From: Alkalinema sp. FACHB-956
GTDB lineage: Bacteria; Cyanobacteriota; Cyanobacteriia; Leptolyngbyales; Leptolyngbyaceae
Length of the DNA: 42,200 nt
Reading direction: 5' to 3'
Assembly: GCF_014697025.1 (NCBI RefSeq)
Contig: NZ_JACJRC010000037.1
Location: forward strand, 1 to 42,200
Positions within the stretch are counted from its first letter, which is position 1, and the number at the start of each line of letters is the position of its first letter. Of this stretch, positions 18,647 to 27,666 are shown in pieces. The notes below the pieces were generated by a model. It saw nothing but the letters and a program-made list of their open reading frames with translations. It did not search any database and was not told where the DNA came from. A program made the position numbers and the translations under genes.

Positions 18647-18972
18647 GCGTTGAAACCCTGGACTGGTCATTTCAGGATTAAGGCCGTTGTAGTTCGGTCA
18701 GTCCAACGGAGCGATCGGTCTCACCTAGGGGGCGATCTGGGAATCGATCAATCCCCTCGATCGTGCCCTCGGTTATAGCCCCCCTGACACAATTACCCAA
18801 CAGGAGATCTGAGTGGATAGCGCCATCTGCCCAGATCTCCTGTTGTTTCCATCCTCAGAATTACTGATTCAACCCAAATGGGCCTCGCTGGTATTTTCCT
18901 CAGTTCAAGTTAATGTGGTTGCGGATCCAGTCCAAAATGTGTAACCCTAATCTTCTTGAAAAGGGGGGATCA
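18647..18972. other. Intergenic region with convergent-gene hairpin
   Basis: Between the convergent FG-GAP and yidD genes. Apart from the strong inverted repeat at 18798-18845 I see nothing gene-like. Confidence 0.6.
18798..18845. terminator. Strong stem-loop between convergent genes
   Basis: A perfect 14-bp inverted repeat: arm CAACAGGAGATCTG (18798-18811) and its complement at 18832-18845, with a 20-nt loop. It lies about 150 bp past the FG-GAP stop codon and about 130 bp past the yidD stop codon on the other strand, so it can serve as a bidirectional terminator. No long T-run follows on either strand. Confidence 0.6.
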
Positions 18973-19194
18973 TTATTTCGTGTTGGGAGGAACAGGGTCG
19001 TAGCCACTACCGCCCCAGGGATGGCAGCGGCAAATGCGACGGGTGGCCAACCAACTGCCTTGGAGGGGGCCATGGGTCTCGATCGCCTCGATCGCGTACT
19101 GTGAGCAAGTGGGCGTGTAGCGACAGCACGGCAGATACAAGGGCGAAATGAAGACACGATAGCCGCGAATGAGAGCCAGTAACAAAACTTTCAC
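18973..19194 (-). CDS. yidD: Membrane protein insertion efficiency factor YidD
   Basis: A small protein of the YidD family that assists YidC-dependent insertion at the cytoplasmic face of the membrane. The 73-residue sequence has the family core: [33 protein letters not shown], with the conserved CCRYxPTCSxY, and the ending [14 protein letters not shown] chose the GTG at 19194 ([13 protein letters not shown]) because GGGAG lies 8 nt upstream and homologues start here; the open frame continues to 19254 through unlike residues. The neighbourhood lacks rnpA, rpmH and yidC, the usual partners, so it stands apart from the common operon. Identification is secure despite the size. Confidence 0.93.
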   Translation of the reverse strand: MKVLLLALIRGYRVFISPLYLPCCRYTPTCSQYAIEAIETHGPLQGSWLATRRICRCHPWGGSGYDPVPPNTK

Positions 19195-19499
19195 GTGTAC
19201 GTCTCCCGATAACGTAGAAATATTAATTGAGCGGAGACATTTATAGATAACCATCCTTAAAAAATTTTAAGATGCCGAATGTCCTTGCCGAATGCCCCTT
19301 GAGGGGTATCCGTGAATCACGAGAAGTCAGGATCCTACAGTAAGCTATGAACGGCTTTTGGATCAGTAATTTCTAGGAATCAGATACAGAATTCTTAGAG
19401 AATTGCTGAAGGTATCAGAAGTTCTAGAAAAGTTGGGAATAATGACTGGTAGGGCAAGCTAAGTTTATTCAATTGCCGTAATAAAGTTGCGCAAATCGA
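19195..19499. other. Divergent intergenic region
   Basis: It separates yidD (minus) from the GGDEF regulator gene (plus). It has a small CCCCT/AGGGG hairpin at 19295-19306 and two copies of TGCCGAATG near 19273-19294. No gene is seen. Confidence 0.5.
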
Positions 19500-20552
19500 A
19501 TGCCAACCTTGAGCTGTGGGGAACTTCAGCCTCCCCCAACCAATGGAAACTATTTGATGCCAGATGTCATGACCTTCTCACCCCATAATCCGCCATTGAT
19601 TCTAGTGGCAGATGATGACAAGGTAATGCGGGTTTGTCTACGTCAAGCCATGGAACAAGAGGGCTACCAAGTCGTCGAAGTGATGGATGGCGAAAGCTGT
19701 CTCGCTGCTTATACTCAGCTGCGGCCAGATGTTGTACTTCTGGATGCAGTCATGCCGATCATGGATGGTTTTACCTGCTGCACTCACATTCAAAACCTAG
19801 AAAACGGCAATCCCTATACTCCCATCCTGATGATTACAGGGTTGGAAGATGAAGCATCTGTAGAACAAGCTTTTGCGTCAGGGGCATTTGATTTTGTCAG
19901 CAAGCCTATCCATTGGGCGGTGTTACGGCAGCGGGTCAAGCGATTAATTCAGCAAGTCCGGCTCTATCATCATCTCCAAGCAACGAACGATGAACTGATT
20001 CGGTTAGCCGCCTCCGACGGGTTAACCCAAATTGCCAACCGTCGTCGTTTTGATCAGTACCTGCACCAAGAATGGCATCGCCTTCTGCGAGAACATTTGC
20101 CGCTGGCCTTGATTCTTTGCGACATTGATTTCTTTAAAGTTTATAACGATACCTATGGTCACCAATCGGGGGATGATTGCCTGCGTAAAGTCGCCAGGGA
20201 GCTAGAGTTTTCAGCGCGGCGATCGGTGGATTTAGTGGCTCGGTACGGCGGGGAAGAATTTGCGGTGATTCTGCCCAATACCGACATGGAGGGGGCCATC
20301 CAAGTGGCGAAATCGATCCATGAGAGCATTGATGCCCTAGCCATTCCCCATGCGGGATCCCAAGTCAGCAATGTGGTGACAGTCAGCATGGGGGTCAGTT
20401 CCACCATTCCTAGCCAATTAATTGACCCAGCGATGTTAATCACAGCCGCCGATCAAGCGCTCTATCAAGCGAAGGCCGCCGGTCGCAATCGCTTTAAGAC
20501 GCTAGAAATTGCCGATCGGGAGCGATTGAATCAAGGAACGCCATCGGTTTAG
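19500..20552 (+). CDS. PleD-like response regulator with GGDEF diguanylate cyclase
   Basis: A 350-residue (from the first ATG) regulator that should make cyclic di-GMP when phosphorylated. The receiver domain (about 33-150) has the acidic VADDD, phospho-acceptor Asp82 in VVLLDAVMP, and Lys in FVSKPI. The GGDEF domain (about 170-330) has SDGLTQIANRRRFD, DIDFFKVYNDTYGHQSGD and an intact GGEEF near residue 250, with the inhibitory-site RSVD five residues before it, so both activity and product inhibition are expected. The start is uncertain: ATG 19557 follows GGAAA and ATG 19569 also fits the domain. Its last 51 bp overlap the 3' end of cofG on the other strand. No kinase is adjacent. Confidence 0.9.
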   Translation: MPTLSCGELQPPPTNGNYLMPDVMTFSPHNPPLILVADDDKVMRVCLRQAMEQEGYQVVEVMDGESCLAAYTQLRPDVVLLDAVMPIMDGFTCCTHIQNLENGNPYTPILMITGLEDEASVEQAFASGAFDFVSKPIHWAVLRQRVKRLIQQVRLYHHLQATNDELIRLAASDGLTQIANRRRFDQYLHQEWHRLLREHLPLALILCDIDFFKVYNDTYGHQSGDDCLRKVARELEFSARRSVDLVARYGGEEFAVILPNTDMEGAIQVAKSIHESIDALAIPHAGSQVSNVVTVSMGVSSTIPSQLIDPAMLITAADQALYQAKAAGRNRFKTLEIADRERLNQGTPSV

Positions 20553-21533
20553 GGGGGCGTCAAGGGGGGGCACCAGCCAGCGATCGTACTGGGGATAAAT
20601 GGGTAGCCGGGGCACCAATTGCCAACCTTGCGGATCCAGGCACGCTCGTAACTGAGCAGCTGTGGGATGGGGATAGTCGGGATTGACTTCATCGATCGGG
20701 CTGAGTCCTCCCAAATCCCGCGCTCCGGCTTCTAGACAGGCCAAGAGAATCTCCGGCTGATGCACTAAGTTTGGTGGAATTTGCAGGGTAATGTCCTCTG
20801 GCAGAATCGATCGGGCGGTGTGAACCAGTTCAGGCAGTGCCTCTAGCGGAAAACCCTGCCCCATCCGGGTTTCGCTCGTGCCGGGGCTGTAGGGTTGCAG
20901 AATGCATTCTTGGATATGGCCGTATTGGGCGTGGATTTGAGCGATCGTCTCCAGACTGGCAATGCGATCGTCCACTTGCTCCCCCAGCCCTAATAAAATT
21001 CCAGTGGTGAAGGGAATTTTGAGTTCACCCGCTTGGATCAGTTGCTGGTAGCGCAATTCTGGATCCTTGCTGGGGGCATGGCGATGGACAGTTTGTAATA
21101 AATTGGGGGTCATCTGCTCCAGCATCAGCCCCATGGAGACATTGACCGCCTTCAGTTGCTGCATTTCTTGGTGAGACAACGGCCCCACATTGGTATGGGG
21201 TAAAAATCCCAGGTCAAGGGCCCGTTGGCAAAGCTGGTGGATATGCTGCAACCAAGCCGATCGCTGGGGACTATTGGGATGCACCTCGCCGCTGAGAATT
21301 AACACTTCGCAGGTGCTTGGGGGCAGTGATCGCAATTGGGCCTCGGCCTGGGCGATCGACAACCAGCCCTGGGTGCCCACATCGACCCGAAAGTTACAGT
21401 AGGTACAGCGATTAAAGCACTCATAGGTCGGAACCAGGGTATAGGCTGGACTATAGGTGATCGTTCTAGAGGGGATAGTGCTAGAGAGGATGGGTCTAGC
21501 AGGAATTGGTTGAGGGATTTGGTTAGAAATCAT
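20502..21533 (-). CDS. cofG: FO synthase subunit 1 CofG (7,8-didemethyl-8-hydroxy-5-deazariboflavin synthase)
   Basis: A radical-SAM enzyme that, with CofH, makes FO (8-HDF), the deazaflavin antenna of cyanobacterial photolyases and precursor of F420. The 343-residue protein has the CxxxCxxC cluster motif in ECFNRCTYC (Cys39, Cys43, Cys46), then the TIM-barrel with VLILSGEVHP, LGFLPHTNVGPLS, GLMLEQMTP, FTTGILLGLGE and LQPYSPG, and a C-terminal LGGLSPIDEVNPDYPHP typical of CofG. The N-terminus is a Ser/Thr/Pro/Ile-rich extension of about 25 residues. I chose ATG 21533; a TTG at 21545 with AAGGG upstream is an alternative. cofH is not in the window. It overlaps the GGDEF gene tail to tail by 51 bp. 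Confidence 0.93.
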   Translation of the reverse strand: MISNQIPQPIPARPILSSTIPSRTITYSPAYTLVPTYECFNRCTYCNFRVDVGTQGWLSIAQAEAQLRSLPPSTCEVLILSGEVHPNSPQRSAWLQHIHQLCQRALDLGFLPHTNVGPLSHQEMQQLKAVNVSMGLMLEQMTPNLLQTVHRHAPSKDPELRYQQLIQAGELKIPFTTGILLGLGEQVDDRIASLETIAQIHAQYGHIQECILQPYSPGTSETRMGQGFPLEALPELVHTARSILPEDITLQIPPNLVHQPEILLACLEAGARDLGGLSPIDEVNPDYPHPTAAQLRACLDPQGWQLVPRLPIYPQYDRWLVPPLDAPLNRWRSLIQSLPIGNF

Positions 21534-21907
21534 GCAATTTGCCAAGCCAACCCTTGGGGTATGGCCCTCACGAAGTCAAGCTTTTCAAGCTAGGTCTTTT
21601 GTACTAAACTAAATATAGTGGTTCACTTCCTTTAAAACACACTACACTAGACAGCAATTTTCCACGCTCAGCTTAATACCCAATCAACTTGTGATTGCCA
21701 CCCATGACGAGCCCCTAAAACTCCCTTATCAAGGGGGACTCTCAGAGAATTTGATCGCGATCGCAGGTAGATATTGAATCTGAGTGGAATCTGGCCTAAA
21801 GTTGAACATCCTAGTTCAATTTCCAGTAAATCTCGACCCCTTGCCTTTCCTGTTGAGTCCCATTTTCGTTGAAATGATTTTGTTAGCCCTGTTAGTCCCC
21901 GAAACCT
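21534..21907. other. Divergent promoter region of cofG and smc
   Basis: It separates two divergent genes. It holds a CCCTT/AAGGG hairpin at 21723-21735 and a HIP1 palindrome near 21757-21764. No gene is seen. Confidence 0.5.
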
Positions 21908-24900
21908 GTGTTTGTTAAACGCCTGGAACTCACCAATTTCAAATCTTTTGGGGGCACAACTCAGGTGCCTGTTCTGCCGGGATTTACGGTTATTTCCGGG
22001 CCAAACGGGTCTGGAAAGTCCAATCTCTTGGATGCAATTTTGTTCTGCTTGGGCTTGGCGGGATCCAAGGGGATGCGGGCGGAGCGCTTGCCGGACTTGG
22101 TGAACCAGTCCCAATCTAGCCGAGGTCGCACCGTCGAAGCCAGCGTGACAGTGACGTTCGATCTGTCGGACGATCGGGAACTGTTAGAGGCGATTCGGCA
22201 GGAGGCGATCGAATCGGGTCAGGAGGATGCCCGATTTATGGTGCAGCGCACGGACGCGGGTCAGGTGATTGAATGGAGCGTGACTCGTAAACTGCGTGTT
22301 ACCCAACAGGGCACCTACACCTCCAACTACTACATCAATAATGAGCCCTGCACGTTGACAGAACTGCATGATCAGCTCAATCGCCTGCGGGTTTATCCGG
22401 AAGGCTATAACGTTGTGCTGCAAGGGGACGTGACGCGGATCATTTCCATGAACCCTCGGGAGCGGCGGGAAATTATTGATGAGCTGGCGGGGGTGGCTTC
22501 CTTCGATCGCAAGATCACCCAAGCCAAGGAAAAGCTGGATGCGGTCAAGGATCGGGAAGATAAATACCGCATTGTTGAGAAAGAACTGATTGACCAGCGC
22601 GATCGGCTGTCCCAGGATCGGGCCAAGGCGGAAAAGTACAAAAAACTACGGGCAGAATTACAGGCCAAGGAGCAATGGGAGGCGGTATTCCGGTTCCAGC
22701 AATCCCAAACCCAGGCGGAAAAGTTACAGGCTCAAATTGTCTCTGGGGAAGCGGAAATTGCCACCCTGACCCAGCAAATTGCCACCGCCGAAGCGACGAT
22801 TAAGACCACGGGCGCAGAATTGGATGCCCTCAACGCCAAAGTTCGCGCCCTCGGAGAAGCGGAACAAATTGCTTTGCAATCCCAGTTGGCGACCCGCGAA
22901 GCGGAACTGCGGCAGTTGACCCGCCAGGAGCAGGATTTGCAGACCAGCGATCGGGACTTGCAAACGACGATCGGCAAGACCCAGCAGGAACTAGCCGAGC
23001 AGCGGGACCTGTTGAACCGTCTGGCCCAGGAGCAATTGAGCACTGAAACCCAAGAGTTGGCCAGCCTCACCCAAGCCCGCAACCAAGCCCAGGCCAAGTT
23101 GGAGCAGTCACGGCAGGCGGCCAGCCAGTCAGCGGCCAGTGCGGAGGCTTGGGTGCAGGAACAAACGAACCTGCGCCATCAGATTGATACGATTTTGCAA
23201 ACGTTGGATCCCCAACGCACGGAGCAAGCTCGGTTACGGGAGCGGGCGAGCCAGTTAGAAAAGCAAATGGAGGAACAAACCCGCAGCCGCAACTCGTTTC
23301 TGCAACAGTTAACGGAACGGCAAGCTGAGCAAGAAACCTTAGCAACGGCACTGAAGGCTGCAACGGAACAAGTACAATCCTTGGCTCAGTCGATCGCCGC
23401 GATCGACCAGGAATTGCAAATCCAAAAAGATACGCAAACGCGATTGCAAAATGAGCAACGGGAAAAGCAACGTAAGCTCGATAAATTAGAAGCTCAAAAG
23501 CAAGCGGTGCAAGAGGCCCAGGGCACCTTCGCCACCCAGGTGATTCTGGGCTTAGGCATGTCTGGGGTGCATGGATTGGTGGCGCAGTTAGGTCGGGTGG
23601 AATCCACCTATCAGACAGCACTGGAAATTGCGGCAGGGGCTCGGCTTGGCCATTTGGTCGTGGATGATGATGAGATCGCGGCAGCGGCGATCGAAATCCT
23701 CAAACAACAACGAGCGGGTCGGGCTACGTTTTTACCACTGAACAAAATTCGAGCCCCCCAAATTCCCGATGCGTCCACCCTGCGCACCCTCAACGGCTGT
23801 GTGGGCTATGCCATCGATTTAATCGACTGCGACGATCGCTATTGGGATGTCTTTGCCTACGTCTTTGGCGGTACGGTCGTCTTTGAAACGATCAATGCGG
23901 CACGGCGACACCTGGGCAAATTCCGCATGGTGACGCTGGATGGGGAACTGCTGGAAGCCAGTGGGGCCATGACTGGAGGTAGCATCGGTAAGTCAGCCCT
24001 GCACTTTGGGACAGGGCAGGTGGGCGAGTCCGCCGAAGTCCTGGCGCTGCGGGAGCGGCTGGGCGAAATTGATACTATTTTGTTCCGCTGCGAAGATGCG
24101 ATCGCCAAAGCGACGATCGCCCACCAGAACACAACCAAGCAACTCATTGAAGCGCGGCAACAGCACCGGGAAGTACAACTCCAGTCGGAACAGTTGACTA
24201 AAGAACTCGATCGTTTAACCAGTCAACAGGAATCTCTAGCGCAGCAGATTCAGAATCAGTCCCAGGAACAGGCAGCAGCCCGATCGCGATTGCAGGAACT
24301 GGATCGGTCGCTTCCTGATCAGGAAGCACAGTTGGCAACGCTGCGGCAAACGCTGGAAACCTTGGAACAGTCCCAAACCCACAGCGAATGGCAACAAATC
24401 CAAGCCCATTTGCGCCAACTGGAAACGGAACTGGATCAGCGGGAAAAGGCGCTGCGTACCGTCGAGCAACGGTTAGCTGATATTGTGAATCAAAAACAGC
24501 GATCGCAGGAACGGATTGAACAGGGCGAAACGCGATTACAGGAACTGCGCGAACAGCAAACCCAGGTCTTGCAACAAACCACGGGCTTACAAACCCAGCG
24601 GGCGGACATTCAAGCCAAAATTACGGAACTGCAAGCGGCCTTGGTGGAACTGGATAAAACCCTGGGTGAGGAACGCCACAAGCGGGATGCCCTGGATAAA
24701 CAATTACGGGAACTGCAAACCCAACGCCAGCAAGCCGATTGGCAACGCCAAAAGGTTCAGGAGTCCCAAGCCACCCGACGACAGGAATTATCCGCCCTCC
24801 AGGAACAAATCGAGCAACAGAAACTGGAACTGCCCGATCCACTCCCGGAAATCCCAGAGGATGCGACGCGGGATGTGGCCCAGTTGCAGCACGAGATTCG

Positions 24901-25540
24901 ATCGCTGCAAAAACGCCTCCAGGCCATGGAACCTGTCAATATGTTGGCGTTAGAGGAATATGAACGCACCCAGGAACGCCTTCAGGAGCTCAGCGACAAG
25001 CTGGCCACCCTCGGCGAAGAGCGCACGGAATTGTTGCTGCGCATTGAGAATTTTACGACCCTACGAGTCCGGGCCTTCCGGGAAGCCTTTGATGCCGTGA
25101 ATGAGAACTTCCAGCAGATCTTTGCAACCCTGTCGGACGGGGACGGACGGTTACAGTTGGAAGATCAGCAGGATCCCTTTAACGGCGGCTTAAACTTAAT
25201 TGCCCACCCCAAGGGCAAGCCGGTACAGCGGTTGGCCTCCATGTCCGGGGGAGAAAAGTCGCTGACGGCGTTGAGTTTTATCTTTGCGCTGCAACGGTAT
25301 CGACCTTCGCCGTTCTATGCCTTTGACGAGGTGGATATGTTCCTCGACGGGGCCAATGTGGAAAAATTGGCGCGGATGATTAAGCATCAGGCGCAGTCTG
25401 CTCAGTTTATCGTGGTCAGTCTGCGGCGACCGATGATTGAGTCGGCCCAGCGGACGATCGGCGTGACCCAAGCGCGGGGAGCCTATACCCAGGTGTTGGG
25501 CATTCAACTGGAAGGCCAAGCCCAAACAGCTTCGGGTTAA
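21908..25540 (+). CDS. smc: Chromosome segregation ATPase SMC
   Basis: The condensin-type ATPase that organises and separates chromosomes with ScpA/ScpB. The 1210-residue protein has Walker A GPNGSGKSN (about 31-39), long Gln/Glu-rich coiled coils (about 170-520 and 690-1020), a hinge between about 550 and 680 (GVHGLVAQLGRV...GARLGHLVVDDD, ending MTGGSIG), and at the C-terminus the ABC signature LASMSGGEKSL (about 1108-1118) and Walker B FYAFDEVDMFLDGAN (about 1135-1149). Length matches cyanobacterial SMCs. The start is GTG 21908 (VFVKRLELTNFKSFGG), as the family motif begins there, though no ribosome binding site is obvious. scpA and scpB are not in the window. The lhgO gene follows after 91 bp and may share the transcript. 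Confidence 0.96.
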   Translation: MFVKRLELTNFKSFGGTTQVPVLPGFTVISGPNGSGKSNLLDAILFCLGLAGSKGMRAERLPDLVNQSQSSRGRTVEASVTVTFDLSDDRELLEAIRQEAIESGQEDARFMVQRTDAGQVIEWSVTRKLRVTQQGTYTSNYYINNEPCTLTELHDQLNRLRVYPEGYNVVLQGDVTRIISMNPRERREIIDELAGVASFDRKITQAKEKLDAVKDREDKYRIVEKELIDQRDRLSQDRAKAEKYKKLRAELQAKEQWEAVFRFQQSQTQAEKLQAQIVSGEAEIATLTQQIATAEATIKTTGAELDALNAKVRALGEAEQIALQSQLATREAELRQLTRQEQDLQTSDRDLQTTIGKTQQELAEQRDLLNRLAQEQLSTETQELASLTQARNQAQAKLEQSRQAASQSAASAEAWVQEQTNLRHQIDTILQTLDPQRTEQARLRERASQLEKQMEEQTRSRNSFLQQLTERQAEQETLATALKAATEQVQSLAQSIAAIDQELQIQKDTQTRLQNEQREKQRKLDKLEAQKQAVQEAQGTFATQVILGLGMSGVHGLVAQLGRVESTYQTALEIAAGARLGHLVVDDDEIAAAAIEILKQQRAGRATFLPLNKIRAPQIPDASTLRTLNGCVGYAIDLIDCDDRYWDVFAYVFGGTVVFETINAARRHLGKFRMVTLDGELLEASGAMTGGSIGKSALHFGTGQVGESAEVLALRERLGEIDTILFRCEDAIAKATIAHQNTTKQLIEARQQHREVQLQSEQLTKELDRLTSQQESLAQQIQNQSQEQAAARSRLQELDRSLPDQEAQLATLRQTLETLEQSQTHSEWQQIQAHLRQLETELDQREKALRTVEQRLADIVNQKQRSQERIEQGETRLQELREQQTQVLQQTTGLQTQRADIQAKITELQAALVELDKTLGEERHKRDALDKQLRELQTQRQQADWQRQKVQESQATRRQELSALQEQIEQQKLELPDPLPEIPEDATRDVAQLQHEIRSLQKRLQAMEPVNMLALEEYERTQERLQELSDKLATLGEERTELLLRIENFTTLRVRAFREAFDAVNENFQQIFATLSDGDGRLQLEDQQDPFNGGLNLIAHPKGKPVQRLASMSGGEKSLTALSFIFALQRYRPSPFYAFDEVDMFLDGANVEKLARMIKHQAQSAQFIVVSLRRPMIESAQRTIGVTQARGAYTQVLGIQLEGQAQTASG

Positions 25541-25631
25541 GGACGCGAGTTTAATCAGTCCGGTGAATCAGTTCGCAGTGAACCGACCCAACTAGCCTTG
25601 CTTGAATCCACAAACCTTCAAGGGGAACCGG

Positions 25632-26840
25632 ATGTACGACTATGCGATCGTGGGTGGTGGTATTGTGGGTCTTTCCACAGCGATGGCCTTAGGGCAACGC
25701 TATCCCCAGGCCAAGATTCTACTGCTGGAAAAAGAAGCGGAATGGGCGCACCACCAAACGGGAAATAACAGTGGTGTAATCCATTCAGGGATTTACTACA
25801 AACCCGGTAGCTTTAAAGCGAAATTCTGCCGGGATGGGAGTCGATCGATGGTGCAGTTTTGCCAAGCGCACGGCCTGCCCCACGAAGTCTGTGGCAAGGT
25901 GATTGTGGCAACGGAACCGGCAGAGTTGCCGCTGTTGGAAAATCTCTATCAACGGGGCTTGCAAAACGGCTTACCCGTGCGAAAAATTACCGCCGAAGAA
26001 GTGAAGGACTATGAACCCCATGTGGCTTGTTTAGCGGGGATTCACGTTGCTTCTACGGGCATTGCCGATTACAAAGCCGTTTGCCGGAAATATGCGGAAT
26101 TAGCCCAGCAGCAAGGGGCCGATTTACGCTGTAATACCCATGTCGATCGCATTACGTCCAACCCCTTCGGCATCGTCCTGGAAACCTCGGCAGATACGTT
26201 TGAAGCGCGATTTTTAATCAACTGTGCCGGGTTACAGAGCGATCGCATTGCCCAGCAAACCGGAGCCACTGTCCCAGCCAAAATTGTGCCCTTCCGAGGG
26301 GAATATTATGAATTGGTGCCGGAAAAACGCCATCTTGTCAAAGGCTTGATTTACCCCGTGCCCAATCCCAGTTTTCCCTTTTTGGGCGTACATTTTACCC
26401 GCATGATTGACGGTACCGTGCACGCAGGCCCCAACGCAGTGCTCAGCCTCAAGCGCGAGGGCTATCACAAAACTGATTTTGACTGGCGGGATGCTTGGGA
26501 TACCCTGACCTATGGTGGATTTTGGAAACTGGCGGCCAAACATGCCGATCAGGGAGCCCAGGAAGTGCTGAGATCGCTGTTCAAATCGCTCTTTGTCAGC
26601 AGTTTACAACGGCTGATTCCAGAGGTGCAATCGGCGGATTTAATTCCCACCCATGCGGGGGTGCGGGCCCAAGCCCTCCAACCCGATGGCAAACTGGTGG
26701 AGGATTTTCTGTTAATCCCGGATGGGGCGGCGTTGCATGTTTGTAATGCCCCTTCCCCTGCGGCCACGTCTTCCTTGGAAATCGGACAGGCGATCGTGGC
26801 GCAAATTTCAGCTCCAGCTTGCACCCAAATTCCTCGCTAG
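25632..26840 (+). CDS. lhgO: L-2-hydroxyglutarate oxidase
   Basis: An FAD enzyme of the DAO family that oxidises L-2-hydroxyglutarate to 2-oxoglutarate at the membrane. The 402-residue protein starts with the dinucleotide-binding YAIVGGGIVGLSTA (residues 4-17), then LLLEKE, the family motif HHQTGNNSGVIHSGIYYKPGS, GIADYKAVCRKYA, PFRGEYYEL, GVHFTRMIDGTVHAGPNAV and a C-terminal HAGVRAQALQPDG...NAPSPAATSSLEIG. All fit LhgO over its whole length. I chose ATG 25632 because AAGGGG lies 6 nt upstream; the frame opens earlier at a TTG (25602). It follows smc after 91 bp, with no metabolic link to its neighbours. In cyanobacteria it would clear L-2-hydroxyglutarate arising from side activities of dehydrogenases. 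Confidence 0.92.
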   Translation: MYDYAIVGGGIVGLSTAMALGQRYPQAKILLLEKEAEWAHHQTGNNSGVIHSGIYYKPGSFKAKFCRDGSRSMVQFCQAHGLPHEVCGKVIVATEPAELPLLENLYQRGLQNGLPVRKITAEEVKDYEPHVACLAGIHVASTGIADYKAVCRKYAELAQQQGADLRCNTHVDRITSNPFGIVLETSADTFEARFLINCAGLQSDRIAQQTGATVPAKIVPFRGEYYELVPEKRHLVKGLIYPVPNPSFPFLGVHFTRMIDGTVHAGPNAVLSLKREGYHKTDFDWRDAWDTLTYGGFWKLAAKHADQGAQEVLRSLFKSLFVSSLQRLIPEVQSADLIPTHAGVRAQALQPDGKLVEDFLLIPDGAALHVCNAPSPAATSSLEIGQAIVAQISAPACTQIPR

Positions 26841-27666
26841 ACCACATGGGGACAGCTCGGATGATTTCCCTTTTTCAGGATACTACTCATCGAAATTTCA
26901 CCTGAGGCCAAAGTGAAGACAATATGACGGTTCAATTACAGTTCACCTACAAACCCGGATGATGGGCCAAAAAAGGGGGGTGATTAGTTGATCTGATTAG
27001 TTGAACGGTGACTCAAGGACTGGCGATCCATCAAATCCATCGGCTTATGGTGATCTACCAACAAGGCTCTCTGGTGCGGATACATCGATCAAACTGATTC
27101 AGGCTGTTTGTAGGTCAAAGTTTAAGAATTACAAAGATGGACGTGCCCTCCGAGGCATTGCTAAGCACAATCGAACTATTCCGACCAACCTTTAACTTGG
27201 CTCGCTTCATGAGCCAACATCAAGTCATGAGCCAACATCGAGATTTTGGGTTGCAGTTATGATTGTAGGCTTCTACCTAGGGGGTAACGATCGTGGCCCC
27301 AGGCAGTTTTCTATGGATCCAAGCAAGCTGAATTAAACGCAAAGTTCACCTCGCACAAAGTCGGAATTACATGAAGAGTTTGCAAATCCTCCAGGGTCAC
27401 GAGGTTCAATAATTTCACGGAGGTGTTAGAAATGGGTTGGTGTTAAAAGGAACCATTTGACTTCTGCATGGTCTATTTCTACTAACGGCCTATTGCTACT
27501 AATGGTTTTTCCCGCGTATTTCAACTTTGTCTGCGGTAATTTTTGCATTAAGCCCCTATCTTGCAGTTAAGTTAAATCGCTATCAGTTTCGGCTATTTTG
27601 ATTTTTTGGCGTTCCACAGGTTGCTTCCCTATGGTTGTCCGATTCCATCCTAGTTCTAACCTCAGC
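26841..27666. other. Gene-free region before the polysaccharide export genes
   Basis: About 0.8 kb without a gene. A 64-codon frame from TTG 27001 resembles nothing and lacks a ribosome binding site. An 18-bp direct duplication lies at 27207-27224 and 27225-27242 (TCATGAGCCAACATCAAG, one change). The rest presumably carries the promoter of the export operon; I cannot place it. Confidence 0.5.

Noticed and set aside
27001-27195. 64-codon open frame upstream of the export genes
   Set aside because: It starts at TTG without a ribosome binding site and its protein resembles nothing.
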